Shown here: positions 36,182-46,962 of the stretch, one piece after another
Layout: the number at the start of each line of letters is the position of its first letter
Numbering within the stretch: position 1 is the stretch's first letter
DNA from: Oscillospiraceae bacterium
Lineage (GTDB): Bacteria > Bacillota > Clostridia > Oscillospirales > Ruminococcaceae
DNA: 64,000 nucleotides
Assembly (NCBI GenBank): GCA_009784625.1
Contig: WRBI01000005.1
Coordinates: 1-64,000 of the forward strand
Reading direction: 5' to 3'
Made by a program: the position numbers and the translations under genes
The notes under the pieces: generated by a model
The model's database searches: none
What the model was told of the DNA's origin: nothing
Seen by the model: the letters and a program-made list of their open reading frames with translations, nothing else

Positions 36182-37918
36182 GTGCCGCCTAAGACACAAG
36201 GGTTTATCAAGGGCGCCCTCATACTCACCGCCGCCGCCCTCACCGCCAAGATATTGGGTATGCTCTTTAAAATTCCGCTTCAAAACATTCTGGGCGCGGT
36301 GGGGATGAGCTACTTTAACGCGGCCTACAGCATCTTTACCCCAATCTACGCGCTGAGTGTATCCGGGCTTCCGGTTGCGGTGTCCAAGCTGGTGGCCGAG
36401 CAGTGCGCCCGCGGCGGATACCGTCAGGTGCGCAAGATCCGGCGGGTCAGTTTACTCTTGTTTTTAGCCTTTGGTCTGGGCGGCACGCTGCTGCTGATCT
36501 TGGGCGCACGTTTTTTTTCGTCCGCCATCGGGAATCCCGGCGCGGCGCTCAGTGTAGCGGCCATCGCGCCGTCCATCCTGTTCTGCTGCCTGATCTCCTC
36601 TTACCGTGGATATTACCAGGGGCTGGGAAATATGACGCCCACCGCCCTGTCCCAGGTGGTCGAGACCGCCGCCAAGCTGATCTGCGGGATCGCGCTCTCG
36701 CTCTATGTGTTAAATCGCGGGCTGAGCGAGTACGCCGCTTACAGTACCGTCTTTGGCCAGTTTGCACCCACCAGCCACCAGGCGCATCTTTTGGTCCTGC
36801 CCTGGGCGGCGGCGGGCGCGGTGCTCGGAGTAACGGCAAGCACGCTGGTCGGCGCGCTCTACCTCTTCTTCCGGCATTTGATCAAAGGGGATAAAATCGG
36901 AAGGGAGGCCATTGCAGCCGCTCCGCGCCCTGAGCCGGCCGGGAAGATTGCGTCCAGCCTGTTAAAAATCGCGCTGCCGGTCTGCCTTTCAGCCGCCTTT
37001 ACCCATCTGACCAACCTGATTGATTTGGCCACCATAATGAACCGCGTATCCGTTTCCCTTGCCAGGGACCCGGCCGCCATCATGCGAATGTACGCGGGGC
37101 TGCTGCCGGAAAGCGTCACACAGGCCGGTCTGCCCGCCTATCTTTACGGGATATTCGCCTACACGACCTCCCTTTATCACCTGCCCGCCGCCATCACCGT
37201 CACGCTGGGGGTGAGTGTTTTGCCCGCCATTTCGGCCAGGTGGGCGCTGGGTGACCGGGCTGAGATTGCCCGACAAGCGGCTTCAGTCATCAAGCTGGCC
37301 GGCCTGATCGCCATTCCGGCCGGGCTGGGGATGTTCGCGATGAGTGAGCCAATCCTCGCGCTCTTACTGCCCGCCCAGCTCCAGGACGTCGCCATTGCCG
37401 CCCCTGTACTGCGCGGGATGGGCCTTGCCGCCGTCTTGTTGGGTATAACCACTCCGATGGCCAGCATTTTCCAAGCGGTCGGCCGGGCGGATATCCCGCT
37501 CAAGCTGATTGCGGCGGGCGCGGTCATCAAGCTTTCGGCCAACTGGGTGCTGCTGGCCATCCCCGAGCTCAACGTGCGCGCGGCGGCTTATGGGACGATT
37601 CTTTGCTATGGGTTTGTGCTGATTGCCGGAAGTATATCGCTGAGCCGAGTGGTCGGCAGGCCGGTGGGCGTCGCAAAAAGCCTTATAAAGCCGCTCTTTT
37701 GTGGAATATTGTGTGCGCTTACGGCGAATACTGCTTACGGGTTACTCTCGAATGCGCTGAGCAGTCGCATTTCCGCTCTTATTGCAATCGGTACGGGAGC
37801 TGCAGTTTACGCCATTTTTGTGCTATTTATGAAGATAATCACTAAAAATGAGGCGATCTTATTGCCAAATGGGAAAAAAGTTGCGAAAATACTTGAAAAA
37901 CTCTCGCTTTTAGGGTAA
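36182..37918 (+). CDS. spoVB: SpoVB/MurJ-like polysaccharide biosynthesis flippase
   Basis: MATE/MVF multi-TM; followed by mazG as in the B. subtilis yabM-yabN order. Confidence 0.85.
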   Translation: MPPKTQGFIKGALILTAAALTAKILGMLFKIPLQNILGAVGMSYFNAAYSIFTPIYALSVSGLPVAVSKLVAEQCARGGYRQVRKIRRVSLLLFLAFGLGGTLLLILGARFFSSAIGNPGAALSVAAIAPSILFCCLISSYRGYYQGLGNMTPTALSQVVETAAKLICGIALSLYVLNRGLSEYAAYSTVFGQFAPTSHQAHLLVLPWAAAGAVLGVTASTLVGALYLFFRHLIKGDKIGREAIAAAPRPEPAGKIASSLLKIALPVCLSAAFTHLTNLIDLATIMNRVSVSLARDPAAIMRMYAGLLPESVTQAGLPAYLYGIFAYTTSLYHLPAAITVTLGVSVLPAISARWALGDRAEIARQAASVIKLAGLIAIPAGLGMFAMSEPILALLLPAQLQDVAIAAPVLRGMGLAAVLLGITTPMASIFQAVGRADIPLKLIAAGAVIKLSANWVLLAIPELNVRAAAYGTILCYGFVLIAGSISLSRVVGRPVGVAKSLIKPLFCGILCALTANTAYGLLSNALSSRISALIAIGTGAAVYAIFVLFMKIITKNEAILLPNGKKVAKILEKLSLLG

Positions 37919-38006
37919 GATGAATCAGGTCAAAGCTTTGTGTTAAAGGCTTTTTGATGCTACGCGAATTCTGCTCAGACATTTTTGCAAGCGAAGGATG
38001 TGAGGC

Positions 38007-38795
38007 ATGAAATTTTTGCTGAAAGAGTGTTATGCAATCGAGGATTTGCTTTCGATTATGGAGCTGTTGCGCTCAGCCTGTCCTTGGGACAGGGAACAAA
38101 CGCACAAGAGTATCCGCAAAAACCTGATCGAAGAAACCTACGAGGCTGTCGAGGCCATTGATAACGACGATTACGTCCTGTTAAGGGAAGAGCTGGGTGA
38201 CTTACTGCTACAAATTGTGTTTCACACGCAGATCGAGAAAGAAGCCGGACACTTTGACTTTTCTGAGGTCTGCGACTTGGTCTGTAAAAAACTTGTCACC
38301 CGACACCCGCATATCTTTGCCGGCGTAAAGGCGGACAGCGCCGAACAGGTGTTAAACAACTGGGATGAGATCAAAAAAGAGGAAAAGGGGCGGGTGACGG
38401 CCGCTCAATCTTTGAACAGCGTACCCGCCGTGCTGCCCGCGCTTATGCGTGCGCAAAAAGTGCAGCAAAGGGCGGCAAAAGCGGGATTTGATTATCCTAA
38501 CGTCGAGATGGCTATGGCCGACCTGCAAAGCGAGGTTTCAGAAGTAAGCCAGGCGCTGCGCGAGCAAAACGCCGCCGCCATAGAAGAAGAATTGGGGGAC
38601 TTGCTTTTTTCGGTGGTCAACGTGGCTCGCTTTGTAGGCGTTGAAGCAGAAGAATCCTTAACCGCATCCTCCGGCAAATTTATCAGCCGCTTCAAACGAG
38701 TAGAGGATTTAGCATTAAAAAAAGGCATTAACATGCAAAAGGCGTCAATCGAAACCCTTGACTGCCTTTGGCGGGAAGCAAAGAAAGCAAAGTAA
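38007..38795 (+). CDS. mazG: nucleoside triphosphate pyrophosphohydrolase MazG
   Basis: CPWDREQTHKSIRKNLIEETYEAVEAI...LREELGDLLLQIVFH. Confidence 0.96.
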   Translation: MKFLLKECYAIEDLLSIMELLRSACPWDREQTHKSIRKNLIEETYEAVEAIDNDDYVLLREELGDLLLQIVFHTQIEKEAGHFDFSEVCDLVCKKLVTRHPHIFAGVKADSAEQVLNNWDEIKKEEKGRVTAAQSLNSVPAVLPALMRAQKVQQRAAKAGFDYPNVEMAMADLQSEVSEVSQALREQNAAAIEEELGDLLFSVVNVARFVGVEAEESLTASSGKFISRFKRVEDLALKKGINMQKASIETLDCLWREAKKAK

Positions 38796-38824
38796 AGTAA
38801 AAAACTTTTGGAGGTAGAAAGAAC

Positions 38825-39103
38825 ATGACAAAGGCAGAACTGATTAGTGCGGTAGCAGAGAAAGCGGGCTTGACCAAAAAGGACAGTGACAAAGCCGTCA
38901 CCGCCGTAATCGACACAATCACCGAGACCCTTGTGGCGGGCGACAAAGTTTCTCTCGTTGGTTTTGGTACGTTTGAGGTAAAAGACCGTGCCGCCAGAAA
39001 AGGCATTAACCCGCGCACCAAAGAGCCAATGCCGATTCCCGCCAGCAAACTGCCCGCTTTCAAAGCCGGCAAAGCTCTTAAAGAAGCTGTTGGCGATAAA
39101 TAG
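38825..39103 (+). CDS. hup: HU-family DNA-binding protein
   Basis: [25 protein letters not shown]...[23 protein letters not shown]. Confidence 0.97.
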   Translation: MTKAELISAVAEKAGLTKKDSDKAVTAVIDTITETLVAGDKVSLVGFGTFEVKDRAARKGINPRTKEPMPIPASKLPAFKAGKALKEAVGDK

Positions 39104-39106
39104 TTT

Positions 39107-39194
39107 TAGAACCTGTGTCTTCATAAACGAAGTGTACCAATACGGCGGAAAAGTGTTAACGCAGCAGTGCGCTGAATTATGAAGACAGGCTCTA
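39107..39194. repeat. short MITE-like element (family F)
   Basis: AGAACCTGTGTCTTCATAA ... TTATGAAGACAGGCTCT. Confidence 0.65.
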
Positions 39195-39258
39195 TATAAT
39201 ACTCTCGCAAACCGCCCGCGGCAAGCCGGCGGTTTGCTTATGCTTAAGCAGAGTTGAG

Positions 39259-39513
39259 GTGAAGAGATTGCGTTTGGATAAATATCTGAAAGTTTCCCGT
39301 CTGATCAAGCGCCGTACAATCGCCAACGAGGCGTGCGATGCCGGCCGGGTTCTGGTAAACGACAAAATCGCGCGGGCTTCTTACGATGTCAAGGAGGGCG
39401 ACCGCATCGCAATCGGGATGGGCGGGCGTACGGTGGTTGTCAAGGTGCTCGAAGTCAAAGAGCATGTGGCCAAGGACGGCGCCCCCGGCCTGTACGAGGT
39501 GATTGAAGGGTAA
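39259..39513 (+). CDS. rqcP: S4-domain RNA-binding protein RqcP (YabO)
   Basis: MRLDKYLKVSRLIKRRTIANEACDAGRVLVN; yab cluster position. Confidence 0.92.
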   Translation: MKRLRLDKYLKVSRLIKRRTIANEACDAGRVLVNDKIARASYDVKEGDRIAIGMGGRTVVVKVLEVKEHVAKDGAPGLYEVIEG

Positions 39514-39617
39514 GAAGACCGTTTCCGCAAGCGGCAAAAGTGTCGGTGGGCTCTGCTGGGGGTTAAAAGACAAAAATCGTGTGCTTCTATATATATTAAT
39601 AAAGGCGGAATTTATTT

Positions 39618-40043
39618 ATGTTATTTCAGCGACCATTAAAACAAGTCTGGACCCTGCTATTACTTGTTGTGATGATTTCATTAGGTGCTTGCAGTCAGAG
39701 TTCTGCAACATTTATGTCATTTTCTTTCAGTACAACAACACCAGCAGATTCAATCCGTGAAAAGATAATCTATATAAACAGTGATATAGATAGTTTGCAA
39801 TTAAACGCAAATTTGCAACTGGATTCTGGTAAGGTTAATGTTCAAGTATTAAGTATTGATGATGAGGAAGTTATTTGGAGTGATGATTACGAAAGTAATT
39901 CGAGCTTTATCATTGAGATGTCAAATTTAGAAGCCAACAGTGAATACTTAATAAGAATCAATGCGATTCAATCTCAAAGGGTACAGCTTAATATTACATC
40001 TGATTCTAAACTTGTAGAAGCAAGAGAAAAGCCCGACAGATAA
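39618..40043 (+). CDS. hypothetical lipoprotein
   Basis: Signal peptide with lipobox SLGAC; AT-rich relative to neighbours. Confidence 0.65.
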   Translation: MLFQRPLKQVWTLLLLVVMISLGACSQSSATFMSFSFSTTTPADSIREKIIYINSDIDSLQLNANLQLDSGKVNVQVLSIDDEEVIWSDDYESNSSFIIEMSNLEANSEYLIRINAIQSQRVQLNITSDSKLVEAREKPDR

Positions 40044-40154
40044 AGAGCAATCATAAAAACGGACACCCCGCAAGTGTTCGTTTTCCGCATTATTCCGTGA
40101 TTTCCCCAACGTGCACAGCCCCATCATTATTCGTGTTTTTTCTTACATCTATTT

Positions 40155-40356
40155 AGGGTGTGTTGACACAAATGGGAATGCAGGGATTTTGAGTGAATTT
40201 TCGAGCATTTCAAGGCGGAGGAGGAAGGAATACTATATGTATTCCCCTGAGACTCTTCGCTGTATGGGCGCTCATCGTCAGTACTTTGTAACGACAACGA
40301 AGAAAGGCTCAAAATTCACCAAAATACGGGCGTTCAGCTTTGTGTCAACACGCCCT
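40155..40356. repeat. MITE family A copy 1 (202 bp)
   Basis: Ends TAGGGTGTGTTGACACAAA ... TTTGTGTCAACACGCCCTA with long imperfect subterminal inverted repeat. Confidence 0.9.
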
Positions 40357-40503
40357 AGGTGTGTGCTGCCTGACGGCCAGGCAAACCCCACACCGGCCCG
40401 CCTGTGCAGGCGGGCTTTTTGCGCCCGCCAAAAGCATACAAGCCCTAACCCAGGCATATATATAAGCAGATAGCTTATCGCGTTAAGGGAGGGCAAGGGG
40501 TGT

Positions 40504-40788
40504 ATGGCCGAAGAAAAAAAGGTCTTTAAACAAACGCACAACGTTATTGTCGAAAACCGCAAGAACATAACGGTCTCAGGAGTAATGGACATTGACAGCT
40601 TTGACGAGGAGAGCGTGATCCTCTTTACCGAGCTCGGGGAGCTGACCATAAAGGGCGTAAACCTGCATATCAACAAGATAGACGTAAACGCCGGCGACTT
40701 GACCATGGAAGGGGAAATCGAAAGCCTGAGCTATTCGGAAGACCGCCCACAAAAAGGCACCGGGCTGCTCTCCAGGCTGTTTCGGTAA
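40504..40788 (+). CDS. yabP: sporulation protein YabP
   Basis: HNVIVENRKNITVSGVMDIDSFDEESVILFTELGELTIKG. Confidence 0.93.
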   Translation: MAEEKKVFKQTHNVIVENRKNITVSGVMDIDSFDEESVILFTELGELTIKGVNLHINKIDVNAGDLTMEGEIESLSYSEDRPQKGTGLLSRLFR

Positions 40789-40802
40789 GGGGCTGGGGGA
40801 GG

Positions 40803-41405
40803 GTGGGAATCTACTTAGCCGAGCAGACGATGCTCTTCTTCCAGTCGATTTTGCTGGGGGCCTTGTTCGGGATCGCGTATGACGCTTTGCGAATTACCCG
40901 GATCGCCATACCGACCGCGCGGTGGGTGGTCTCGGTTGAGGATGTGCTCTACTTTTTGCTCTGCGCGGTCAGCGCGTTCTTTTTTATCATGCGGACCAAT
41001 GACGGGCAGGTCAGGCTGTTTGTCTTGATCGGCGCGACGGTTGGCATGCTTCTTTACTTCAACTCGCTCAGTATACTGGTTATGGGGGTGAGCGAGGCGC
41101 TGATTCGCTTTGTAAAAGCGGTCATACGGCTGATCTGCCGCTGGATATTCCTGCCAATCTGGCGGTTGTTTTACGCAATCGTCAGCTTAATCATCCGCCC
41201 AATCGCTTATTTGGGTGGCTTGAGTAAAAAAACTGTACAAAGATGCAAAAATAGCTTGAAAAACAGGCGTGAAGTATTGTATAATCAGCTGAGAAGCGGT
41301 TTGTCGCGCAAAGCCACAAAACCGCGACCCCCGAAACATGGGAAAAGGCAAAGGAAATCACAGGCGGATGACAAAAAACACGGGAAAAAAGAAGGTCGGG
41401 CGTAA
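40803..41405 (+). CDS. yabQ: spore cortex biosynthesis protein YabQ
   Basis: Multi-TM, follows yabP, N-terminal FFQSILLGALFGIAYDALR. Confidence 0.88.
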   Translation: MGIYLAEQTMLFFQSILLGALFGIAYDALRITRIAIPTARWVVSVEDVLYFLLCAVSAFFFIMRTNDGQVRLFVLIGATVGMLLYFNSLSILVMGVSEALIRFVKAVIRLICRWIFLPIWRLFYAIVSLIIRPIAYLGGLSKKTVQRCKNSLKNRREVLYNQLRSGLSRKATKPRPPKHGKRQRKSQADDKKHGKKEGRA

Positions 41406-41670
41406 GAGCTTAATGCTTAGGCTCTGTATCTTTGCGTTTGTTGTTTATGCGGTGGTGCTGCTCATTGATATGCAGATTGATATAGCCAACCGCAACCGTC
41501 AGCTCAACGAACTGGCCCAGCGGGTAGAAACACAGCGGATTTCAAACAAGGAACTTGAGCGCCAGCTGGCAATGGGGATGGATCAAGAGCACATCGAGCG
41601 GGTCGCGCGCGAGCGGCTTGGGTTTATTGCCCCGGACGAAACCGTATTTGTGGACGTCTCAGGCAGCTAA
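41338..41670 (+). CDS. divIC: septum formation initiator (DivIC/FtsB-like)
   Basis: TM followed by coiled coil, ...RVARERLGFIAPDETVFVDV. Confidence 0.85.
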   Translation: MGKGKGNHRRMTKNTGKKKVGRKSLMLRLCIFAFVVYAVVLLIDMQIDIANRNRQLNELAQRVETQRISNKELERQLAMGMDQEHIERVARERLGFIAPDETVFVDVSGS

Positions 41671-41745
41671 CGAATGTATCCGAAGCATTGGATTGCTTTT
41701 TGATAAAAATTTTTGGGGTTGGCCCAAGGGGGAACACTTTTCAGT

Positions 41746-42228
41746 ATGCAGCTTGAGATTGGTGCGGTTGTTGAGGGCAAGGTTACAGGCATCACAAAAT
41801 TTGGTGCTTTTGTTGAGTTGCCGGGCGGCAAAACCGGAATGGTACATATTTCTGAAGTGAGCACCGCCTATGTTAAAGAAATTGGCGACCATTTAAGTGA
41901 GAACCAAACGGTCAAGGTCAAAGTCCTCAAAATATCGCCGGATGGCAAGGTTAGCTTGTCCATCAAAAAGTGTATGGAGGATGAACCACCCCCGCCGTCT
42001 TTTCACCCCGGCCATCAGGGAGGGCCACGGCCGGCGCCCCCCCCGCGTCCCCGGTCTTTTCGCGATGCCGGATGGCAGGGCAAAAAGCCGGCTGCCGAAG
42101 CAACCTCTTTTGAGGATATGCTCAGTAAGTTCAAGCAGAGCAGTGAAGACAAAATGTCCGACCTCAAGCGGACGGTGGATATGCGCAAAGGTTCATCCCG
42201 CCGCGGTGGTGGAGTCAGCAGGGGATAG
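41746..42228 (+). CDS. yabR: S1 RNA-binding protein (YabR-like)
   Basis: MQLEIGAVVEGKVTGITKFGAFVELPGGKTGMVHISEVSTAYVKEI. Confidence 0.92.
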   Translation: MQLEIGAVVEGKVTGITKFGAFVELPGGKTGMVHISEVSTAYVKEIGDHLSENQTVKVKVLKISPDGKVSLSIKKCMEDEPPPPSFHPGHQGGPRPAPPPRPRSFRDAGWQGKKPAAEATSFEDMLSKFKQSSEDKMSDLKRTVDMRKGSSRRGGGVSRG

Positions 42229-42711
42229 GTTTTGCCGGCATTTGCTTACATATGTGATCGGGCAGGGCGGCAGTGCCTTGCCTGATTTTTTTGTGCTTTA
42301 GCTCAGTAAAGCCACCAGTTATGCTGGTGATTGTTAAATGTTTAAAGCATAAATTCGTTTTTGCGAAAGCGGAAAGCAAGAGGCAAAACGGCTGGCAGAA
42401 ATGACAATGTCGTTTGTTTGCCGATAGACGAACATAGCTATGGAGACTCACCCGCTTACGGGCTGTAGAGCTAATAATGCAAAATTGATTGTCCATCAAC
42501 ACCCATTGAGGGGCTGCGTCAGTAATACGCCCTTTTAGGGCGAGCGCAAACTACTAGTGGTTTTGATTGCCTTGCAAACGAGCGGGTGATGGTTATCGCG
42601 ATCACTCTGCTTGTGTTTGGATACTTATTAGATCTAACACTCATAGCGCTTCCGCTTGGTTCGCCCCGGGAAATTTATCGGTCGGCTTTCTTGTTGGGTT
42701 ACAGCTTGTTT

Positions 42712-42915
42712 TATAGTCGACGCACTTGAAAATCGGTCTAAGCTTTGCGAGGATTTTTTTCGCACTGCAAGGACGACGACGCAGATAGGCTTCTTAATAC
42801 CGTCGTCATGCGCCCCTACAGCTACTGACGGACACAATGCTCATCAAGGAGGAGGACGCGGCAGGGCGGAAAAAAGACGCAAAGATGGGGCGATTTTTAG
42901 GTGCGTTGAACTATA
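42712..42915. repeat. MITE-like element, family C copy 2
   Basis: TATAGTcgacGCACTTGAAAATCG ... CGATTTTTAGGTGCGTTGAACTATA. Confidence 0.75.
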
Positions 42916-43147
42916 TCTATTGTGTTGGGCTTCTTTGTTGTTTGAGGGATTAGAAAGAGGTTTGAAGGACATACAGAATTTTTATCAAGTTTTTTGGCTG
43001 GCAGTCCGTCAATTTTGTCATTGCCCGGTGGATACCGCCGGCATCTTTTTTGACGGGGCTGCCGCGTTGGGATGGCTCATGTTCGGCGCGCCATTGGCTG
43101 GTTTCGACCATCCGGCGCTTCAGGTGATTGGAAGCTGCGGCGATTCT

Positions 43148-43349
43148 AGGGCGCGTTGACACAAAGCTGAACGCCCGTATTTTGGTAAATTTTGAGCCTT
43201 TCATCGTTGTCGTTACAAAATACTGACGATGAGCGCCCATACAGCGAAGAGTCTCAGTGGAATACATATAGTATTCCTTCCTCCTCCGCCTTGAAATGCT
43301 TGAAAATTCACTCAAAATCCGTGCATTCCCATTTGCGTCAACACACCCT
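43148..43349. repeat. MITE family A copy 2 (202 bp, inverted)
   Basis: Reverse complement is nearly identical to 40155-40356 across its length. Confidence 0.92.
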
Positions 43350-43571
43350 GGCATGTTGTATGCGTCTTTTACGTCTGCCTGATCGTGTTTCTGTTGGGGC
43401 TTTTTGTCAGAAACAGGTATGTCCAATGAGTCGAAGTATGTGACAAACTTTGCTTGACGTATTGGACAAGCTTTTCTTTTTCGCGCAGATGTGGTATAAT
43501 AAAAACAAGCATTATGTAAGGAAAGGGAGCGGCCGGTGCCGCTGCCTACCTCTTCAAAAGGAGTGGAGTCC

Positions 43572-44099
43572 ATGAACATCAAACTAACCGCTAGGAACAC
43601 GACCGTGCGGGATTCTTTCAAAGACAGTTTGGATAAAAAACTCTCCAAGTTAGATCGCTTTTTCGATGACAGCGCGGTTTCGACCGTCACTGTAGCGCAT
43701 GAAAGCGGCCGGGAGACAGTCGAGATCACAATTAAGTCGGGGGGGATGTTCTTCCGCGCTGAAAAAACCACAAACGATCGCTTGGACAGCCTGGACGCCG
43801 TGGTGGACGCCCTATTCCGCCAGATTGTCAAGAATAAGAGCAAGCTTGAAAAACGCCTGCGTCACAGCGCGTTTGAGCCGGGTTATGATGATGACTTTAT
43901 CGGGACACACAGCACATACGATGTTGTGCGCTCCAAGCGATTTGCCATCAAGCCGATGGATGTGGAAGAGGCGATCTTGCAGATGAACTTGATTGGCCAC
44001 AGCTTTTACATGTTTCGAAATATGGATGGCGGCGAAGTTTGTGTCGTCTACAAGCGCAAGGACGGCAGCTACGGTTTAATCGAGCCGGAAGAGGCTTAG
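43572..44099 (+). CDS. hpf: ribosome hibernation promoting factor (long form)
   Basis: MNIKLTARNTTVRDSFKDSLDKKLSKLDRFF...; C-terminal VVRSKRFAIKPMDVEEAILQMNLIGHSFYMFRN. Confidence 0.96.
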   Translation: MNIKLTARNTTVRDSFKDSLDKKLSKLDRFFDDSAVSTVTVAHESGRETVEITIKSGGMFFRAEKTTNDRLDSLDAVVDALFRQIVKNKSKLEKRLRHSAFEPGYDDDFIGTHSTYDVVRSKRFAIKPMDVEEAILQMNLIGHSFYMFRNMDGGEVCVVYKRKDGSYGLIEPEEA

Positions 44100-44102
44100 G
44101 AT

Positions 44103-44227
44103 ACCTTGTAGTCAATGTGCAAAACGCTTTCGAGCCGGCGATTTTCCCGCTATGCCTGGTCAATTTTCCTGCTTAGCGAAAAAACCGCTTCGGCTCGTGG
44201 TCATTTCTCGTTATTGGCCACAGGTTC
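44103..44227. repeat. MITE-like element, family B copy 2 (degenerate)
   Basis: Reverse complement GAACCTGTGGCCAATAACGAGAAATG.CCACGAGCCGAAGCGGTTTTTTCGC matches copy 1. Confidence 0.7.
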
Positions 44228-44287
44228 TTGATTTCTATATTCTGATGTATAACAAGCCCCCGGATTTTTACATCCGGGGGCTTGAAG

Positions 44288-45721
44288 TTATCTGTCGTCA
44301 TGTAAACCCATCAGCTGTTGGTATAGGCCGATGTATTCGCCGGCCGAACGGCTCCATGAAAAGTCGCATTGGATAGCTGCCTTGACCTGCTCTTGCCAGA
44401 GATCGGGGTTTTGGTAGTCGCTTTGTGCGCGCTTGATGGCGTCGAGCATATCCCACGGGTCATAACGGGCGAATGTGTAGCCGTTGCCGCCCTCGCCGCC
44501 GAAATCATGTACACTGTCGGCCAGCCCGCCGGTCAGCCGAACAATGGGGATTGCCCCGTAACGCATGGCAATCATCTGACTCAGCCCGCAAGGCTCGCTC
44601 TGGCTGGGCATGAGGAAGACGTCGGCCCCCGCGTAAGCTTTTCTGGCCAGCCCTTCGTCAAAGCCGATGTAAACGCTCATTCTGCCCGGGTAATTGTCCG
44701 CTTGCTCGCGCAAAAAGTCCTGGTACTGCGCTTCACCGGTACCCAGCACGACCAGCTGAACCGGCAGCTCCATTATTTGTTCAAAGGCGGCGGTGACCAA
44801 GTCCAGCCCTTTGTGTGAGGCCAGCCGGGTAACCATCCCGATCAAGACAGGGGCGGGGTCAACGGCAAGCCCCATCTCTTCTTGAAGCGCGGCTTTGTTG
44901 GGTGCTTTGTGTTTGAGGTTTTGAACGCTGTAGTTTTTGGTCAACGCGGGGTCGGTGGACGGGTCGTAGCTCTTTGTGTCAATTCCGTTTAGGATTCCGC
45001 GCAGCTTGTGCTCTTTTGTCTGAAGCAGCGGATCCAGGCCGTGCGCGAACCAAGAATCCATCAGCTCACCGGCGTAAGTCGGGCTGACGGTGGTCAGCGC
45101 GTCGCACTGCTCGATTGCGCCTTTCATATAGTTGCAGGCGCCGTTGTACTCGACGATGTGGTTGGCCGATTCGGGCAAGCCGAGCACGTACTGCATCACG
45201 CTGGTGTCAAATGCGCCCTGATAAGCGACATTGTGGATTGTGAACACGGTTTTAATATTGCGAAAGCGATCGTTGAGGCCGTAAAGTGATTCTAAGTAAA
45301 CGGGAATCAGGGCGGTTTGCCAGTCGTTGCAGTGGATGATATCGGGGATAAAGTCGATGTGGTTGATCATCTCGAGCACAGCGCGCGAAAAGAAAGCGAA
45401 GCGCTCGGCGTCGTCGTAAAAGCCGTAGATGTTTCCGCGTTTAAAGTAGTATTCGTTGTCCAAAAAATAGTACTTGACGTTTTTTTCAGTCTTTTCGAAA
45501 ATCCCGCAGTATTGATTGCGCCAGGCGAGCGGGGTGTTGAAGTAGGTGATAAACTTCATACCGGCTCGCATTTCATCCGGTATTTGGTCATAAAGGGGCA
45601 GCACAACCCGACAGGCGTGGCCGCGGTTTCGGACAGCCTTGGTCAGTGCGCCCGCGACGTCGGCCAGCCCCCCTGATTTAATGAATGGCACAGCTTCGCT
45701 TGATGCAAACAAAATATTCAC
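44288..45721 (-). CDS. glgA: glycogen synthase
   Basis: MNILFASSEAVPFIKSGGLADVAGALTKAV; FLMPSQSEPCGLSQMIAMRYG. Confidence 0.97.
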   Translation of the reverse strand: MNILFASSEAVPFIKSGGLADVAGALTKAVRNRGHACRVVLPLYDQIPDEMRAGMKFITYFNTPLAWRNQYCGIFEKTEKNVKYYFLDNEYYFKRGNIYGFYDDAERFAFFSRAVLEMINHIDFIPDIIHCNDWQTALIPVYLESLYGLNDRFRNIKTVFTIHNVAYQGAFDTSVMQYVLGLPESANHIVEYNGACNYMKGAIEQCDALTTVSPTYAGELMDSWFAHGLDPLLQTKEHKLRGILNGIDTKSYDPSTDPALTKNYSVQNLKHKAPNKAALQEEMGLAVDPAPVLIGMVTRLASHKGLDLVTAAFEQIMELPVQLVVLGTGEAQYQDFLREQADNYPGRMSVYIGFDEGLARKAYAGADVFLMPSQSEPCGLSQMIAMRYGAIPIVRLTGGLADSVHDFGGEGGNGYTFARYDPWDMLDAIKRAQSDYQNPDLWQEQVKAAIQCDFSWSRSAGEYIGLYQQLMGLHDDR

Positions 45722-45849
45722 GATCGGTCACTCCTTCCCGGCCGGCCGCCGGAATCAATATCGCGCACCTTGTGTTTGCGGGGCGCGACGTTTTATGCCC
45801 GCGGCGCTGTGTTTGTCGTTATCAACATTTGTGTACGGACGGGTAATTG

Positions 45850-46962
45850 CTAAACAACCGCGCCCCTTGAGATATATACGGGGTAGGTGTGGTGGCCGGC
45901 GAATGCGCGGCCTTCACGGATGATCACATCTTTGTCGGTGATCACGCAGTCCAGGCTGGAATTCTCGCCGATGGTTGCGCCCTGTAAGATGACGCTGTTC
46001 TTGACCTTTGCGCCCTTTTTGATGGTGACCCCGCGAAAGATCACGCTGTTTTCGACTTCCCCTTCAATCAGGCAGCCGTCGGCAAACAGGGAGTTATGCA
46101 CTTTGGCGGAAAGGCCGTAGCGAACCGGGGCATCGTCCTGTACCTTGGTGTAGACCGGCAGCCCCCGCGGAAAAAGGTCGCGGCGAACTTGCGGGTTGAG
46201 CAGATCCAGGTTGGCGTCGTAATAAGCTTGCAGCGAGTTGAGCTGGGTGACATAGCCCTTGTGTTCGTAAGCGTTGATTCGGTATTTGTCCAGCCCGGCT
46301 TGCAGGATATCCCGCTCAAAGTTAAATAAGTTTCGGCTGTAGCAGTCTGCGACCAGATACTCAAGCAAACTCTTAGAGGTGATCATTACGTTCAGATAGA
46401 CATTTTGTTCGCCAAACAGCGGGGGATTGGCCAGCACTGCGTTGATCTTGCCGTCGGTGTTCAGTGAGAAGACATAGACGTCGCGGCCCCCTTCTTCACG
46501 CAGCTCCATCTTTTTATACAGGACAGTGATGTCCGCCCCGCTTTGAATGTGCGCGTCAAACATATCGTCAAAGGGGGTGTTCATCATCGTGTCGCAATCG
46601 GTGGTGATGACGTATTCAGCCCCCCGGCTTTTGACAAAGTCCATTATTCCGTTCAGCGCCTCAACTCTGCCGCTTTGACCCGTTTGCGCGTGGGTAGAAG
46701 GCGGCAAAACCACAAGCCCGCCAATCTTTCGGCTCAGATCCCATTCGCGGCCGTTGCCCACGTGATCCATCAGGCTTTGGTAGTTGGTTTTGGTGATGAT
46801 GCCCACATCTTTAACCCCCGAGTGAACCAGGGAAGACAGGGCAAAGTCGATCAGGCGGTATCGGCCGCCAATCGGGATCGAACCCATACACCGGTGTGGG
46901 GTGAGGTCACTCATCATATGCTCGTGCATGTTTGAAAAGACGATGCCCAGTGTGTTTTTCAT
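45850..46962 (-). CDS. glgD: glucose-1-phosphate adenylyltransferase GlgD subunit
   Basis: [17 protein letters not shown]-like ([22 protein letters not shown]); next to glgC. Confidence 0.93.
   Translation of the reverse strand: MKNTLGIVFSNMHEHMMSDLTPHRCMGSIPIGGRYRLIDFALSSLVHSGVKDVGIITKTNYQSLMDHVGNGREWDLSRKIGGLVVLPPSTHAQTGQSGRVEALNGIMDFVKSRGAEYVITTDCDTMMNTPFDDMFDAHIQSGADITVLYKKMELREEGGRDVYVFSLNTDGKINAVLANPPLFGEQNVYLNVMITSKSLLEYLVADCYSRNLFNFERDILQAGLDKYRINAYEHKGYVTQLNSLQAYYDANLDLLNPQVRRDLFPRGLPVYTKVQDDAPVRYGLSAKVHNSLFADGCLIEGEVENSVIFRGVTIKKGAKVKNSVILQGATIGENSSLDCVITDKDVIIREGRAFAGHHTYPVYISRGAVV

Noticed and set aside
40111-40473. 120-aa plus-strand ORF
   Set aside because: Mostly translated MITE A sequence; no RBS or homology signal.
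42950-43843. 297-aa minus-strand ORF
   Set aside because: Reads through MITE A copy 2 and antisense of hpf; no family signal.
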